Assembly: GCF_020622345.1 (NCBI RefSeq)
Contig: NZ_JACNMO010000032.1
Span: forward strand, 1 to 55,366
Reading direction: 5' to 3'
DNA length: 55,366 bases
DNA from: Roseobacter weihaiensis
GTDB taxonomy: Bacteria; Pseudomonadota; Alphaproteobacteria; Rhodobacterales; Rhodobacteraceae
In this document: in pieces, positions 33,438 through 42,568 of the stretch
How the letters are laid out: each line of letters opens with the position of its first letter
Numbering within the stretch: position 1 is the first letter of the stretch
Program-made: the position numbers and the translations under genes
Notes under the pieces: generated by a model
What the model saw: only the letters and a program-made list of their open reading frames with translations
What the model was told of the DNA's origin: nothing
Databases searched by the model: none

Positions 33438-34535
33438 ATGGAGAATTGGCGAAAGGCATTGGACGGCATGGTGATCACGAAAGCCGCGATCGTGGATAAC
33501 ACCACCTTTGCGTTCGTGGCTGATTGGAACGAGACCATACCGGGCAACACACCTCGCGCACGTCTGATCAGCGCCAACCTCAAAACCGGGAATTGGGGGT
33601 ACAAGGGGTATCGCGGCGGGTCGATGCACATGGCGCGGGTGGCGGGAGGCCGGAACCAGAATGGCAACCGCCATACCCTTTTTGTAACCGCTGGTGGTGA
33701 AGTGTCGTCTTTTGAATACAAGGACGGCCCCAACGGGCTCGAGGAAAAAATGCCGCAAGGTGGCGCGCGCGCGGTAAAGTTCTTTGGCCAGCACTTTTAT
33801 GCCGCGGGCGGCGGGCGTGGATTTTTTCGCCGAAAAGGCCCAGGTGACTGGGATGTGATCAGTCATACGCCTCATACCGACCGCGCGACCGATCCGGGTC
33901 CCTTCAGCGCCATGGACGGCTACGCAGAGGACGACATCTACCTTTGGTATAGGGGTCCATATGATAAGAACGCAACCGACCGTCGCAGAGGCCTTGAGCA
34001 TTGGAACGGGTCCGAGTTCACGCAAATCCCGCTGCCCAAGGAGGTGTTCGAAAACGTCCCCTGGGCCCCGTTCAGCGCGTATGACATCTGCTGCGCACCG
34101 GAGGGCAAGGTGTTTCTGTCCGGCGGGAAAGGCGAATTGCTGATGGGCGGTCGCGACGGGTTTGTGGTCCTTCTGGAACAGCGCGAACGAGCTTGGCCCG
34201 TCACGAATATCCAATGGTTCAAGGGCACGCTCTACGGGGCCACAGATGCCGCGCTCCATGTTTTCGATTTCGACAAGCGCGCATGGCGTCCGGCGCTCTT
34301 TCCCGGGGATGAGGGCGCGCCGACCGCGTTTCCCTATATCGACGCCAACGAAGACGTGATGCTGGTGGCGGGCGGCTTTGGCGCGTCGATCTATGACGGA
34401 GAGACATGGACCCGTATCGCCGGTGATGTGACCCCGCTCGACGTCACGCGCCTGCAACTGATGGAACGTCAGGCTCAGGACGTCAAAGAACTGCGCGATA
34501 TTCTGCACGACAAGGTTCAGGAACAGAACCGATAA
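33438..34535 (+). CDS. Probable immunity protein, beta-propeller-like
   Basis: A 365-residue cytoplasmic protein beginning 9 bases after the toxin stop, with an ideal AAGGAG ribosome-binding site. It contains repeated short strands separated by about 45-55 residues (TTFAFVADWN, HTLFVTAGGEVSSFEY, QHFYAAGGGRGFFRR, DDIYLWYRGPYD, GKVFLSGGKGELLMGG, GTLYGATDAALHVFD, DVMLVAGGFGASIYDG), a pattern typical of beta-propellers. The C-terminus is a short coiled coil. It has no signal peptide, as expected for immunity to a cytosolic DNase. Position directly behind the toxin is the main evidence; the family is not named. Confidence 0.75.
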   Translation: MENWRKALDGMVITKAAIVDNTTFAFVADWNETIPGNTPRARLISANLKTGNWGYKGYRGGSMHMARVAGGRNQNGNRHTLFVTAGGEVSSFEYKDGPNGLEEKMPQGGARAVKFFGQHFYAAGGGRGFFRRKGPGDWDVISHTPHTDRATDPGPFSAMDGYAEDDIYLWYRGPYDKNATDRRRGLEHWNGSEFTQIPLPKEVFENVPWAPFSAYDICCAPEGKVFLSGGKGELLMGGRDGFVVLLEQRERAWPVTNIQWFKGTLYGATDAALHVFDFDKRAWRPALFPGDEGAPTAFPYIDANEDVMLVAGGFGASIYDGETWTRIAGDVTPLDVTRLQLMERQAQDVKELRDILHDKVQEQNR

Positions 34536-34566
34536 CCCCTTTTCACCCCGCCTACGGGAGATTGCC

Positions 34567-36906
34567 ATGAACGCTCCGAATTACATTCAAGCCGACCGCA
34601 TCCTGCGCATCGAAGGGCTTTTGGGCTCGGATCAGCTATTGGCGGAACGCCTCGATCTGCGCGAGGAAGTCAGTGCCCTCTTCGAAGGGGTGGTGCAGGT
34701 TCGCTCCAAGCTCAATGACCTCGCCCCAGATCAGGTCGTGGGCCACACCACCGACATCTCGCTGGAACTGGGGCAAGGGGAGCGGCGCGCGTGGAATGTG
34801 CTGATCACCGATATGGCCGTGGGCCCCAAGGTCACGCGCGGGCTTCAAAGCTACCGGCTGACGCTGCGCCCGCAGATGTGGCTGCTCAGCCAGAAGAGCG
34901 ATTGTCGCATCTGGCTCGACAAGACCGCGATCGAGGTCTGCGAGACGCTGCTGTCCGAACATGGCCTGCCCGCGCCAGACACCTCGGGCGTGGTGGAAGC
35001 ACCGCAACCGCAGCACTACTCCGTCCAGTACAATGAAACCGATCTGGCCTATCTGACGCGGCGGTTGGAGGAGGACGGGATTTTCTACTGGTTCACACAT
35101 CAGCCCGGCCAGCATGTGCTGCACATCGCCTCTCACACGGCCGGTTATACAGGGGGCGAAGACGTGCGCTTTGCCCATGGCTCGACCGACCGCAACCACA
35201 TCAACCACTTTGAGACGCGGTTCCGCTATACCCCCGGTGTGCGCACGGCCCGCGACTGGAATTTCAAGACCCCCGGCACCGTGCCAGAGGGGACAGCGCC
35301 GTCAACGGTCGCCCTGCCCTCCAACGGCAATTACGAGCTGTTCGAGTACCCGATGATTGGCGGCTACGGCACGGGCAAAGCGTCTGACGCGATCGAGGCC
35401 GCCCGGATCGAAACCCAGGCCAAGCTGCGCATGCAGGCCTCCGAAGTGGAGCATCGGCAGGTCGATGGCGCCTCCAACCAACGCACGCTCGCCCCGGCGG
35501 CCAAATTTACGCCCTTTGATGTGGCCAACCCCGAAAACACCTTTGACGAACACGTCATTCTGGCCATGGAACATACGGTTGTCGATTCCAGCTATGAAAC
35601 CGGCGGACGTGACCCCGACTACCAGAACCGCTTTGTCGCGTTGCCCGCTGCAGTGCCTGCCACGCCGCACCGCACCACGCCCCGTCCGCGCATCGACGGC
35701 ACCCAGGTTGCGGTGGTTGCGGGCCCCGCAGGCGAGGAAATTCACCCCGATGAATACGGCCGTATCAAACTGTGGTTTCCCTGGGATCGGCGCGCGGCCA
35801 GGGACGGCTCTGACACCTGCTGGGTGCGCGCAATGCAGAACTGGGCGGGGGCGGGTTACGGCGGCCAGGTCATTCCCCGCATCGGGATGGAGGTGATGGT
35901 CACCTACCTTGAGGGTGACCCGGACCGTCCCGTCGTCACCGGCGTCGTCCCCAACGAACGTCAGGCTGTTCCCTACGACCTGCCAGGCAACAAGACCCGG
36001 ACCGTGCTGCGCTCCAACACCCACAAGGGCGATGGCTTCAACGAGATTTCCTTTGAAGATGAAAACGGTCAGGAAGACCTGTTCCTGCATGCGCAAAAGG
36101 ACATGACGCAAAAGATCCTCAACAACCAATCCGCCAATATCGGGGCCAACCGGGTCGAAACCGTCGGCCAGAGCCAAACCCTGCAAGTCGGCGATAATAT
36201 GGTGGAGCGCATCGGGCGCAACCGCAACGTGACCGTCGGGGGCCGCGCGATTCAGATGCTCACGTTTCTCAGCCCGCTCTTGCAGGCCGGGGGGCGCATG
36301 TTTCAACGCGCAGGCCAGCGCACCGGCGCGGATGCCATCACCGATGTGGCGGGGGATTTTACCGGTGATGTCAACATCGCCAATGAGGCCGCGATGCTGT
36401 TGGGGACCGGTGGCTTTCAGCAATCGGGCGCGCACCGGCAGGGCCAGGGCACCGCGCAGGCCAGCCAGGCCGCGTCGCTTGCGGGCCGTGCTGCGGGGCT
36501 GATCGCGGGATCCGGCCTGCTCAACAGCTTTGTCGAACGCATCCGCACCGACACCGTGGGCGTCGCCCGTACCGAGCACATCGGCGTGGCGAAAAACACC
36601 GTTGTCGGCAACATGCAGTCCACCTCCGTCGGCAAGACCAAGAAACTCGCGGTCGGTGAAACCTATGACTACGAGGCGCGCCAGTCGATCTTTGGCCGAA
36701 CCGTCAACCACACGCTCTCGGCCACCGACACATTCCGCATCTCCGGTCCCGGCGGGACACTCATCATCGACAGCTCCGGGGTGACCATCAAGACCAGCCA
36801 CTTCAAGGTCAAATCCCCCAGCGTCGATTTCACCTCCGGCTCGCCCGATCAGGTAGAGGCGCTGCAGTCGGATAAACCCTTTGTTCAGGAGTGCAAGGAA
36901 AGCTGA
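34567..36906 (+). CDS. tssI: VgrG (TssI), T6SS spike protein
   Basis: A 779-residue VgrG. The gp27-like part occupies about 1-370 (FEGVVQVRSKL, YTVQYNETDLAYLTRRLEEDGIFYWF-type segment), followed by the gp5 OB-fold (EEIHPDEYGRIKLWFPWD, CWVRAMQNWAGAGYGG, VIPRIGMEVMVTYLEGDPDRPVVTG) and beta-helix repeats (GANRVETVGQSQTLQVGDNMVERIG). Residues about 558-662 interrupt the beta-helix with an Ala/Gly-rich, partly hydrophobic insert before repeats resume (GVAKNTVVGNMQSTSVGKTKK). There is no large C-terminal enzyme domain. It is preceded by a GGAG site. It should carry the PAAR tip and the DUF4123-loaded toxin. Confidence 0.95.
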   Translation: MNAPNYIQADRILRIEGLLGSDQLLAERLDLREEVSALFEGVVQVRSKLNDLAPDQVVGHTTDISLELGQGERRAWNVLITDMAVGPKVTRGLQSYRLTLRPQMWLLSQKSDCRIWLDKTAIEVCETLLSEHGLPAPDTSGVVEAPQPQHYSVQYNETDLAYLTRRLEEDGIFYWFTHQPGQHVLHIASHTAGYTGGEDVRFAHGSTDRNHINHFETRFRYTPGVRTARDWNFKTPGTVPEGTAPSTVALPSNGNYELFEYPMIGGYGTGKASDAIEAARIETQAKLRMQASEVEHRQVDGASNQRTLAPAAKFTPFDVANPENTFDEHVILAMEHTVVDSSYETGGRDPDYQNRFVALPAAVPATPHRTTPRPRIDGTQVAVVAGPAGEEIHPDEYGRIKLWFPWDRRAARDGSDTCWVRAMQNWAGAGYGGQVIPRIGMEVMVTYLEGDPDRPVVTGVVPNERQAVPYDLPGNKTRTVLRSNTHKGDGFNEISFEDENGQEDLFLHAQKDMTQKILNNQSANIGANRVETVGQSQTLQVGDNMVERIGRNRNVTVGGRAIQMLTFLSPLLQAGGRMFQRAGQRTGADAITDVAGDFTGDVNIANEAAMLLGTGGFQQSGAHRQGQGTAQASQAASLAGRAAGLIAGSGLLNSFVERIRTDTVGVARTEHIGVAKNTVVGNMQSTSVGKTKKLAVGETYDYEARQSIFGRTVNHTLSATDTFRISGPGGTLIIDSSGVTIKTSHFKVKSPSVDFTSGSPDQVEALQSDKPFVQECKES

Positions 36907-36958
36907 CCGATGCGCATGCCGTCCGATCAGATGGCCCTTTGGAGTGAGATGTGTGAGA

Positions 36959-37420
36959 ATGGGAATAACCAACGATGAAACGCACTACCTGCGCTGCATC
37001 TTCAGGGCCGGCAAGCCCGATGATCTGGCTGTGCTTGCGACAGCTTTGGACATGCGGGAGGGATATGTCGAACCCGAGAGACCAGACGAACGCTGTGACG
37101 ACCTTGAAGGAAAGCAAAACGGCGGCAGTTACTTTCTGACGAAGGGGGATTTCAGCGTCATGCTGAGCGCAAACATCTGGAATTGGACGTCGGATCAGAT
37201 CGACACTGCCTTGCTAACGGCATCCACCAGAGGCATCGCAGTTGCCGTGCCCGATGACGAAGGTGATGTTCCGGATTTCCCCGTCTATATCAGTGGGCGT
37301 CGCATCCGGGCCGTGCTGGAACATGATGAAGTATTCGACGACCATCTACTGATACGTCCGAAATCGGAGCGGCAGAACCTGCCGCGTCCTGATAAATCCG
37401 AGGATATCAAAAATGTGTAA
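36959..37420 (+). CDS. Unknown small protein between vgrG and PAAR
   Basis: A 153-residue acidic protein that I do not recognise. The start is uncertain: ATG 36959, or GTG 36953 with GGAG about 8 bases upstream. It contains HYLRCIFRAGKPDDLAVLATALDMREGYV and a beta-like core (GGSYFLTKGDFSVMLSANIWNW, VYISGRRIRAVLEHDEVF), without a signal peptide or membrane helix. The window encodes no obvious second toxin here, so it could be an orphan immunity protein, a spike accessory or a remnant of an effector pair. Its stop overlaps a possible 29-codon frame. Confidence 0.65.
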   Translation: MGITNDETHYLRCIFRAGKPDDLAVLATALDMREGYVEPERPDERCDDLEGKQNGGSYFLTKGDFSVMLSANIWNWTSDQIDTALLTASTRGIAVAVPDDEGDVPDFPVYISGRRIRAVLEHDEVFDDHLLIRPKSERQNLPRPDKSEDIKNV

Positions 37421-37502
37421 GACGATATTGCCCAAACCCCGTCGCAACCCGCTGAAAATGGCTGCGGCTTCCCCTGTTCATTCCGTCGAGGAGTTGTTCT
37501 GA
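37413..37502 (+). CDS. Possible 29-residue coupled micro-ORF
   Basis: ATG 37413 overlaps the stop of the previous gene (ATGTGTAA), and its TGA (37500-37502) overlaps the PAAR start (TGATG). The basic product begins MCKTILPKPRRNPLKM. Such end-to-end overlaps are common in translationally coupled operons, and a GAGGA lies about 10 bases upstream. It may simply carry ribosomes across to the PAAR gene. No similarity is claimed. Confidence 0.3.
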   Translation: MCKTILPKPRRNPLKMAAASPVHSVEELF

Positions 37503-37786
37503 TGTCCTCCAAACCTGTCGCCCTTCTGGGCCATTTGCATGTCTGCCCCAAAATGCGTGGGGGCGGGCCGATCACCTTTGCGGGGCAATCCCACGTACGT
37601 GTCAACGGCATTCCCGTGGCCGTTCAGGGTGGTATATGCCTCTGCGATGGCACCCCGGGCCCCGACGCGCTGGTCCAGGGGTCGACCAAGGTCCGCATCA
37701 ATGGCATGGGTGTCATGCGCGTTGGTGATAAGACCGGCCACGATGGGCAAATCGTCGTGGGCGTGCCGAACACGAAGTTCTGCTGA
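37502..37786 (+). CDS. PAAR-domain protein, T6SS spike tip
   Basis: A 94-residue stand-alone PAAR-like protein. It shows GGPITFAGQSHVRVNGIPVAVQGG, CDGTPGPDALVQGSTKVRINGMGVMRVGDKTGHDG and a closing IVVGVP strand, the repeating beta-hairpin pattern that forms the sharp cone on VgrG. Histidine and cysteine residues suited to metal binding are present near both ends (HLHVC, CLC). It has no fused toxin domain. The ATG overlaps the preceding micro-ORF stop, and GAGGA lies about 9 bases upstream. The next gene, a DUF4123 adaptor, starts in its stop codon. Confidence 0.9.
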   Translation: MSSKPVALLGHLHVCPKMRGGGPITFAGQSHVRVNGIPVAVQGGICLCDGTPGPDALVQGSTKVRINGMGVMRVGDKTGHDGQIVVGVPNTKFC

Positions 37787-38385
37787 TGTCCAACGATCTG
37801 GCGTCCCTGTTTCCGCATGATCCGATCAAAGCGCAGCGCGAGGACAGGCTGCGCACCCTTTTGTTTGATCTGCCCGACAATGCAGACGGCGAACCGGTCC
37901 GCAGCTACCTGTTGCTCGATGCCGCGGCCGCACCCGAGATTGCGACCTATGCCGAGGCTTTCCCGGAGCCCGCTCAATGTCTTTTTGATGGCGCGGCCTT
38001 TGACGATTTAGCCGAAGTCGCCCCATGGCTGATCCAAGTTGAATCCTTCGGGGACGCTCTGGACTGGTATCTCGATAAAGGCTGGGGCCAGAACTGGGGG
38101 GTGTTCGTTCAGACCGCCCTGCCCCTTGCGCGGCTCAAGACCCGTCTGAAAAGCCATCTCTTTGTCTCCAGTGAGCCACAGGGAAAGATGTTCTTCAAGT
38201 TCTATCGCCCGCGTACTCTGAGGGATTACCTGCCCGCCTTCGAGGCTGACCAACTCAAAAACTTCTTTTTCAAGCTGGAGGCCTATGTGATCGAAGGCAC
38301 AGAGGTGAACGATGCCATCCGGCTTGCCTGTGACGCGGAAGGCGCCCTGGTGCGGGATCTAGTCGATCTGCAAGCCGAGGGATGA
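37786..38385 (+). CDS. DUF4123 T6SS effector adaptor (second copy)
   Basis: A 199-residue DUF4123 protein whose ATG overlaps the PAAR stop as TGATG. Visible landmarks are SYLLLDAAAAPEIATYAEAF, LAEVAPWLIQVESFGDALDWYLDKGWGQNWGVFVQT, LARLKTRLKSHLFVSSEPQGKMFFKFYRPRTLRDYL. The FYRPRTL segment matches the FYDPRVL-like core of the family. Such adaptors are normally followed by their toxin gene, but none follows here: the next 340 bases hold no convincing gene. The client toxin may have been lost, or this adaptor may serve a toxin encoded elsewhere. Confidence 0.87.
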   Translation: MSNDLASLFPHDPIKAQREDRLRTLLFDLPDNADGEPVRSYLLLDAAAAPEIATYAEAFPEPAQCLFDGAAFDDLAEVAPWLIQVESFGDALDWYLDKGWGQNWGVFVQTALPLARLKTRLKSHLFVSSEPQGKMFFKFYRPRTLRDYLPAFEADQLKNFFFKLEAYVIEGTEVNDAIRLACDAEGALVRDLVDLQAEG

Positions 38386-38725
38386 CAACCGCACCGTCAC
38401 TCTAGTACCAGCTGGCACCGACTGTGTATCACGGCATGGTAGACCAACTGCATGATCCAAAGCACTCAGGGCAAGCGCGCCGCAAATACTGCCACAGGCA
38501 GATGCGGCAAGGGTGTCCCGGGGGATTTGGGGAAACGAACGCGACCGATGCTGACCGCCCTTGATGCAACCGTCGTGGTAGAAGATTTACGCTTCCCCCC
38601 GGCAGCCGTCTGGAAGAACTCAACGAGCTTTACCTTGATCCGCTGGAGATGGGTGCGATTGCCTTTGCCCGCCGCTTGAAAGCCCCCCGTACCCAAAATC
38701 ATCAACGCAACAAAGCCGCTCAAGG
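38386..38725 (+). other. Gene-poor gap after the second adaptor, possible gene remnant
   Basis: No confident gene is present. One frame across about 38577-38700 reads LPPGSRLEELNELYLDPLEMGAIAFARRL, which has the look of a helical protein end but lacks a start and has no recognised family. This is where a toxin linked to the second DUF4123 adaptor would be expected, so a decayed effector is possible. No terminator with a T-run is seen between these converging genes. Confidence 0.35.
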
Positions 38726-39097
38726 TCAGTCTTTTTTGAGGATCATCGCCAGCCGAATGGTTGCGGCGAGGATCGCCTGCGACAGAACCGGCGAGCGACC
38801 TGATCCGATCGCGGCATCGTTGTCGCGCCTGTCGTTTTCCCGCAAAGTGCAGTGCCAGTGGCCGTCCTTGTCATTGGCGCGTCCATGGATGTGCACCGCC
38901 CAATTCGGAAAAGCCTGATCCGCAATGTGGATGGCTGTATCTGTGACGCTAATGCGCTCGGCCAGATTGTGTTCTGACGCTGTCGCCTCAGGCAGCAGAA
39001 ACGCAAGGCCCCCGGCCACGCCGCCGAAATCCGCTACCGTCAGATCTGAGCGTGTTTCCAGCTCATCGATCAAGATGTCCAGTTCAGGATCCTTCAT
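38726..39097 (-). CDS. Small conserved-looking protein of unknown function
   Basis: A 123-residue protein with a short helical N-terminus (ELDILIDELETRSDLTVADFGG), a beta-rich middle with AVHIHGRANDKDGHWHCTLREND, and an alanine-rich C-terminal helix (SQAILAATIRLAMILKKD). It is reminiscent of small phage or plasmid proteins, but I cannot name a family. It overlaps the end of the upstream gene by 14 bases, so the two are probably co-transcribed leftward. No signal peptide is seen. Confidence 0.6.
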   Translation of the reverse strand: MKDPELDILIDELETRSDLTVADFGGVAGGLAFLLPEATASEHNLAERISVTDTAIHIADQAFPNWAVHIHGRANDKDGHWHCTLRENDRRDNDAAIGSGRSPVLSQAILAATIRLAMILKKD

Positions 39098-39635
39098 CCT
39101 TCATTCTCCCTCGCTTTTCGGGGTCCATGTCAATTTCCGCGACACCGACCACATAGTTCTTTCCATAGGCGCGCGCGCATCTCGGGCAGGTGGTATAGAA
39201 CATGAAAATACGTCCAACCTCGTGCCCCATTACCTGCGCCGCAATCCCCATTTCATGCACCCAGTCGGGGGACTTGCGATAGGGCCCCTCGAAAACGCGC
39301 GTTATGAGATCCCCGGACAGTGTAGTCATTTCTTCCTCTGGAACCGTTGTCGTGACCGCGAATAAGTGTTCTCCCTCTGATGCAGAGAGATCGCGGCTCA
39401 GAACAAGGGTTCCGTCAGGATCCTGCGCACCTGAGTCTTCGATGTGTCCCTGAACCCGTGTGAAAACCCGGCCCATATTGATCGGCACATGCAACAGGCT
39501 GCGTGTTGTGGCGCAGACAAACAATTTGTTCTGAAAATGCAGATGGCGACCTTCCCACCCCGTCGGATCAAAGCGCGGGCAGCATCCCGTTTGGGGTGCG
39601 GAAATCTCCATCTTTGGCAGCGCATTGGTTTGCAT
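39084..39635 (-). CDS. Unknown cytosolic protein with C-terminal CxxC
   Basis: A 183-residue protein. The ATG at 39635 is preferred because GGAAGAG lies just upstream; ATG 39650 lacks a ribosome-binding site. It contains CCPRFDPTGWEGRHLHFQNKLF near the N-terminus, and near the C-terminus GRIFMFYTTCPRCARAYGKNYVVGVAEI, where a CPRC pair could bind a metal or be redox-active. The overall pattern suggests a small-molecule-binding fold, but the family is not recognised with confidence. It forms a two-gene leftward unit with the 123-residue protein. Confidence 0.7.
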   Translation of the reverse strand: MQTNALPKMEISAPQTGCCPRFDPTGWEGRHLHFQNKLFVCATTRSLLHVPINMGRVFTRVQGHIEDSGAQDPDGTLVLSRDLSASEGEHLFAVTTTVPEEEMTTLSGDLITRVFEGPYRKSPDWVHEMGIAAQVMGHEVGRIFMFYTTCPRCARAYGKNYVVGVAEIDMDPEKRGRMKDEGS

Positions 39636-39804
39636 GAGACACTCTTCCATCGGTCAGCAATCTACATTCTTTCCCGTTTCGAAGGGGCCGGATTGATATT
39701 CGTCATGCTGTGGCATGATTTCGAAAATCTCTTTCGTGCCCGACCAGAGTGTCAGTGCCGCGCAAGGTGCCACGTACCGATATACATGCCGCATTTCCGG
39801 GGAC

Positions 39805-42429
39805 CTATCCGCCTCGCTTGGGACGGCCCTTGGTTGGTGTTGCACGCTCCTCTCCTTCGACAGCGACACGACGAGCTTGACCCGCACCCGGAAACGGCAC
39901 CGTTGCTGACGGCCAGCGCTGACCATCCACAGTAATGGGTTGCGCGCCCGCCGGGTTTTGTTCTGGCCAAAGATACTGATCTCGAGGCGACCCTGCGGTC
40001 CGTTCAATATCACCTTGGCACTGTCCCACCCCTTTGGCAGGCATGGTTCAATGCAAGTCGCGCCCGCCTTGGGCTTCAAGCCCAATATGCCCGCAAAGGC
40101 CAACTGCCAGTTCCAGCCTGCAGCACCCGTCTACCAGGACCGCGCGCCCTGCCTGCTACGCGCCCCGGCCCCTGACACATCGCCTGTCAGAACGTAAGGT
40201 TCTCTGCGATAATGATCGGCGCCTTCTGTATCGGCGGCGCGACGTATCGGGTTGATGATGTCAAAGACCTGGTAGGCACGGTCACCATCCCCGACCGCGG
40301 CATAGGCCACCCCAAGCCAGGTCGCCGCATGGGTATACTGGCCCCCGTTTTCCCGGATGCCCGGTGGATAGGCTTGAATATAGCCTGGATCGCGATCCGT
40401 TTGGTCAAAAGGCGGCGTAAGAAGCCGTATCAGCCGCGCCTCTTTATCCACCAACTGATCCTGTGTCGATTGCAAGGCCTGATACGCGCGATCCTCAACC
40501 GGGTCGCCTGCCAGCACAGACCAGGCTTGCGCAATCAGGTCGATCCGACATTCATCGTTCTCGCTGGCTCCCCAGGGCACACCCTCATCGTCAAAGGCCC
40601 GGACGTCCCATGCACCGTCCCATGCATGTTGCGTCAAGGCCCGGCCCAGCCTGCCAGCATGCTCCCGCCAGCGGTCGGCGTCATCGCCATGTCCGGCCTG
40701 CTCGGCCAGCGGCGCAAACAGCCCCACGGTGGCGATCTGAAACCAGGCGAGCCAGACACTTTCGCCCGGACCGCCGTCACCGATCCGGTCCATGCCGTCG
40801 TTCCAGCCGACCGCGCCCATCAAGGGAAGCCCGTGCGATCCAGTCGCCATCATGCGGTTCAGGACGCGCGCGCAGTGATCATAGAGCGGTGCACTTTCGC
40901 CTGTGTCGAACAAGGCATAGCTGTCGTTTTCCTCGGGGCGCAACTCCGGTGCGGAGAGAACCGAAACCACCGCGTTGAGGATATCTGCATCCGCCGTTGC
41001 ATCCACGTAGCGTGCAGTCACAAACACCAGCCAAAGATAGTCGTCCGTGCAGCGGGTACGTACGCCGCGACCTGCGGGCGGATGCCACCAGTGCAGCACA
41101 TCGCCCTCTTCAAATTGGTGGCGCGCGGCCAAGAGGATCTGGTGCCGAATCGCTGTGCAGCAGCGCCAGAACATCCTGCAATTGATCCCTGAAACCGAAA
41201 GCCCCGCCAGCCTGATAAAATCCCGCGCGCGCCATGATGCGGCAGGATCGGTTCTGATAAGGCAGCCACCTGTTGACCATGAGATCAAAGACCGGATCCG
41301 GGGTTTTCACCTGAACGGCACCAAGGCGGTCATTCCAGGTCTGCTTCAGCCGTTGGTGCGACGCTTCAAATTCGGACGGGCTTTTCCACTTCCGCACCGC
41401 CGCGGGCAGGCTGGTGTCCTCCGCAACCTCTCCCAGGGCAAAGACCACCTCGGCGGTTTGGAGAAATCCATTTCGGGTAGGGGCTCGGGGCTGGTCATTT
41501 TTGTGATGATCCAGTGTACGGCCCAGACGCCGAAGACCGAGGCCGGCACCAGCGAAATCAGGAGACCGGAAACCCGCTGAAGCAGTGTTGCATCATGGAA
41601 CCCGAGATAAGCCAGCGGTACCAGCAACGCGGCAAAGACACCCAGAACCAGGCTCAATGCATAAGACTGATCGCGCCCAGCGCTCAGCCAGCGACGCAGA
41701 CGAGACAGAGGCGCTACCCGACAGCCAAACTCTGTCTCCAGCAACACAAAACCATCGCCGATCAGCCAGTGACCAACATGGGAACGAAGGGATCCGGCAT
41801 CCTGCAGTCGACATTTTTTGAAAGCTTGCCGCGCAACCTCCTGCTCTGAGAAGTCACAGCGCTGTGCCAGCCTTTCGACAGCGGTCCGATATCTGTCCCG
41901 CGTCTCAAAGGTCATGTTCCGATAGATATCCGCCGGGTCCCTGCGAAGTTCCGCTTCGATGCGACTGGTCTCGTCTACAAAATCGGCCCATGTCATCGTA
42001 TTGACCACGATCAGGTTGGTGATGGCCTGCGCGGTCCGGTCAACAGGGTCGGAGATGTCTGCGTTTTCCGTGCCGCGGTAAGACGTATCTGTGGGCCAGA
42101 TCCGCTTCAATTGCGCTGAACGCAAAAAACAGTCGCTCGATGCAAACAAGCCGCAGCATTGACGGCAATGCCCATAACTCGGCATTGGTCAGGCTGGATG
42201 TCCGTTGATAGGCCTGAATGAAACTGGTCAGGTCGGCCAGGGTAAGTTGTGGTCGCAGGGCATCGAAGATTTCCTGCGATAGCTCGAACACGCGTGGGAG
42301 ACGCGCGCCCTGGGGATCATCCAACGTCAACAGTTTTCGATAGAAGGCCGGTGGCATGTCCTCCTTGAGACCAAGAAAAGCGCGGGCGATCTGGTAGTCG
42401 TTATCCAGCAACCAATCTGCTGCCCGATC
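39805..42429 (-). pseudogene. ndvB: Degraded cyclic beta-1,2-glucan synthase (ndvB) remnant
   Basis: Pieces of an NdvB-type protein occur in order across at least four frame changes. N-terminal pieces lie at 42429-42100 (ADWLLDNDYQIARAF, SLTNAELWALPSMLRL) and 42110-41465 (ITNLIVVNTMTWADF, TM segments, LPEMDFS). GH94 phosphorylase-domain pieces follow: VVFALGEVAEDTS through FGFRDQLQDVLALLH (41460-41150), EGDVLHWWHPPAGRGVRTR through GDVSGAGAR (41150-40134), then FAGILGLKPKAG after an in-frame TAG at 40131-40133 where Tyr is expected, and a last frame near 40000-39805. At about 41460 the reading jumps from LPEMDFS to TAEVVFALGE, skipping most of the roughly 2,800-residue enzyme, so a large internal deletion occurred. 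The gene is dead. Confidence 0.9.
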
Positions 42430-42568
42430 TTATTCCGGCGGGGGGTCTGCGCAATAGCCGCAGATCTTATCAAGCCAGCCCGTCAAAGACACCACCGCGC
42501 CAAGCCTGTCGATCATCGCCGGAGGTCCTACGACGATTCTGTGACGCGCTGCCAAAGCGCCTGGGCAA

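Noticed and set aside
35302-36972. 556-codon - strand frame opposite vgrG
   Set aside because: It is a shadow of the VgrG coding sequence with no start signal.
38466-38723. 85-codon - strand frame with a hydrophobic start (MSGFVALMILGTGGF)
   Set aside because: There is no ribosome-binding site, the composition is poor after residue 20, and no family is recognised.
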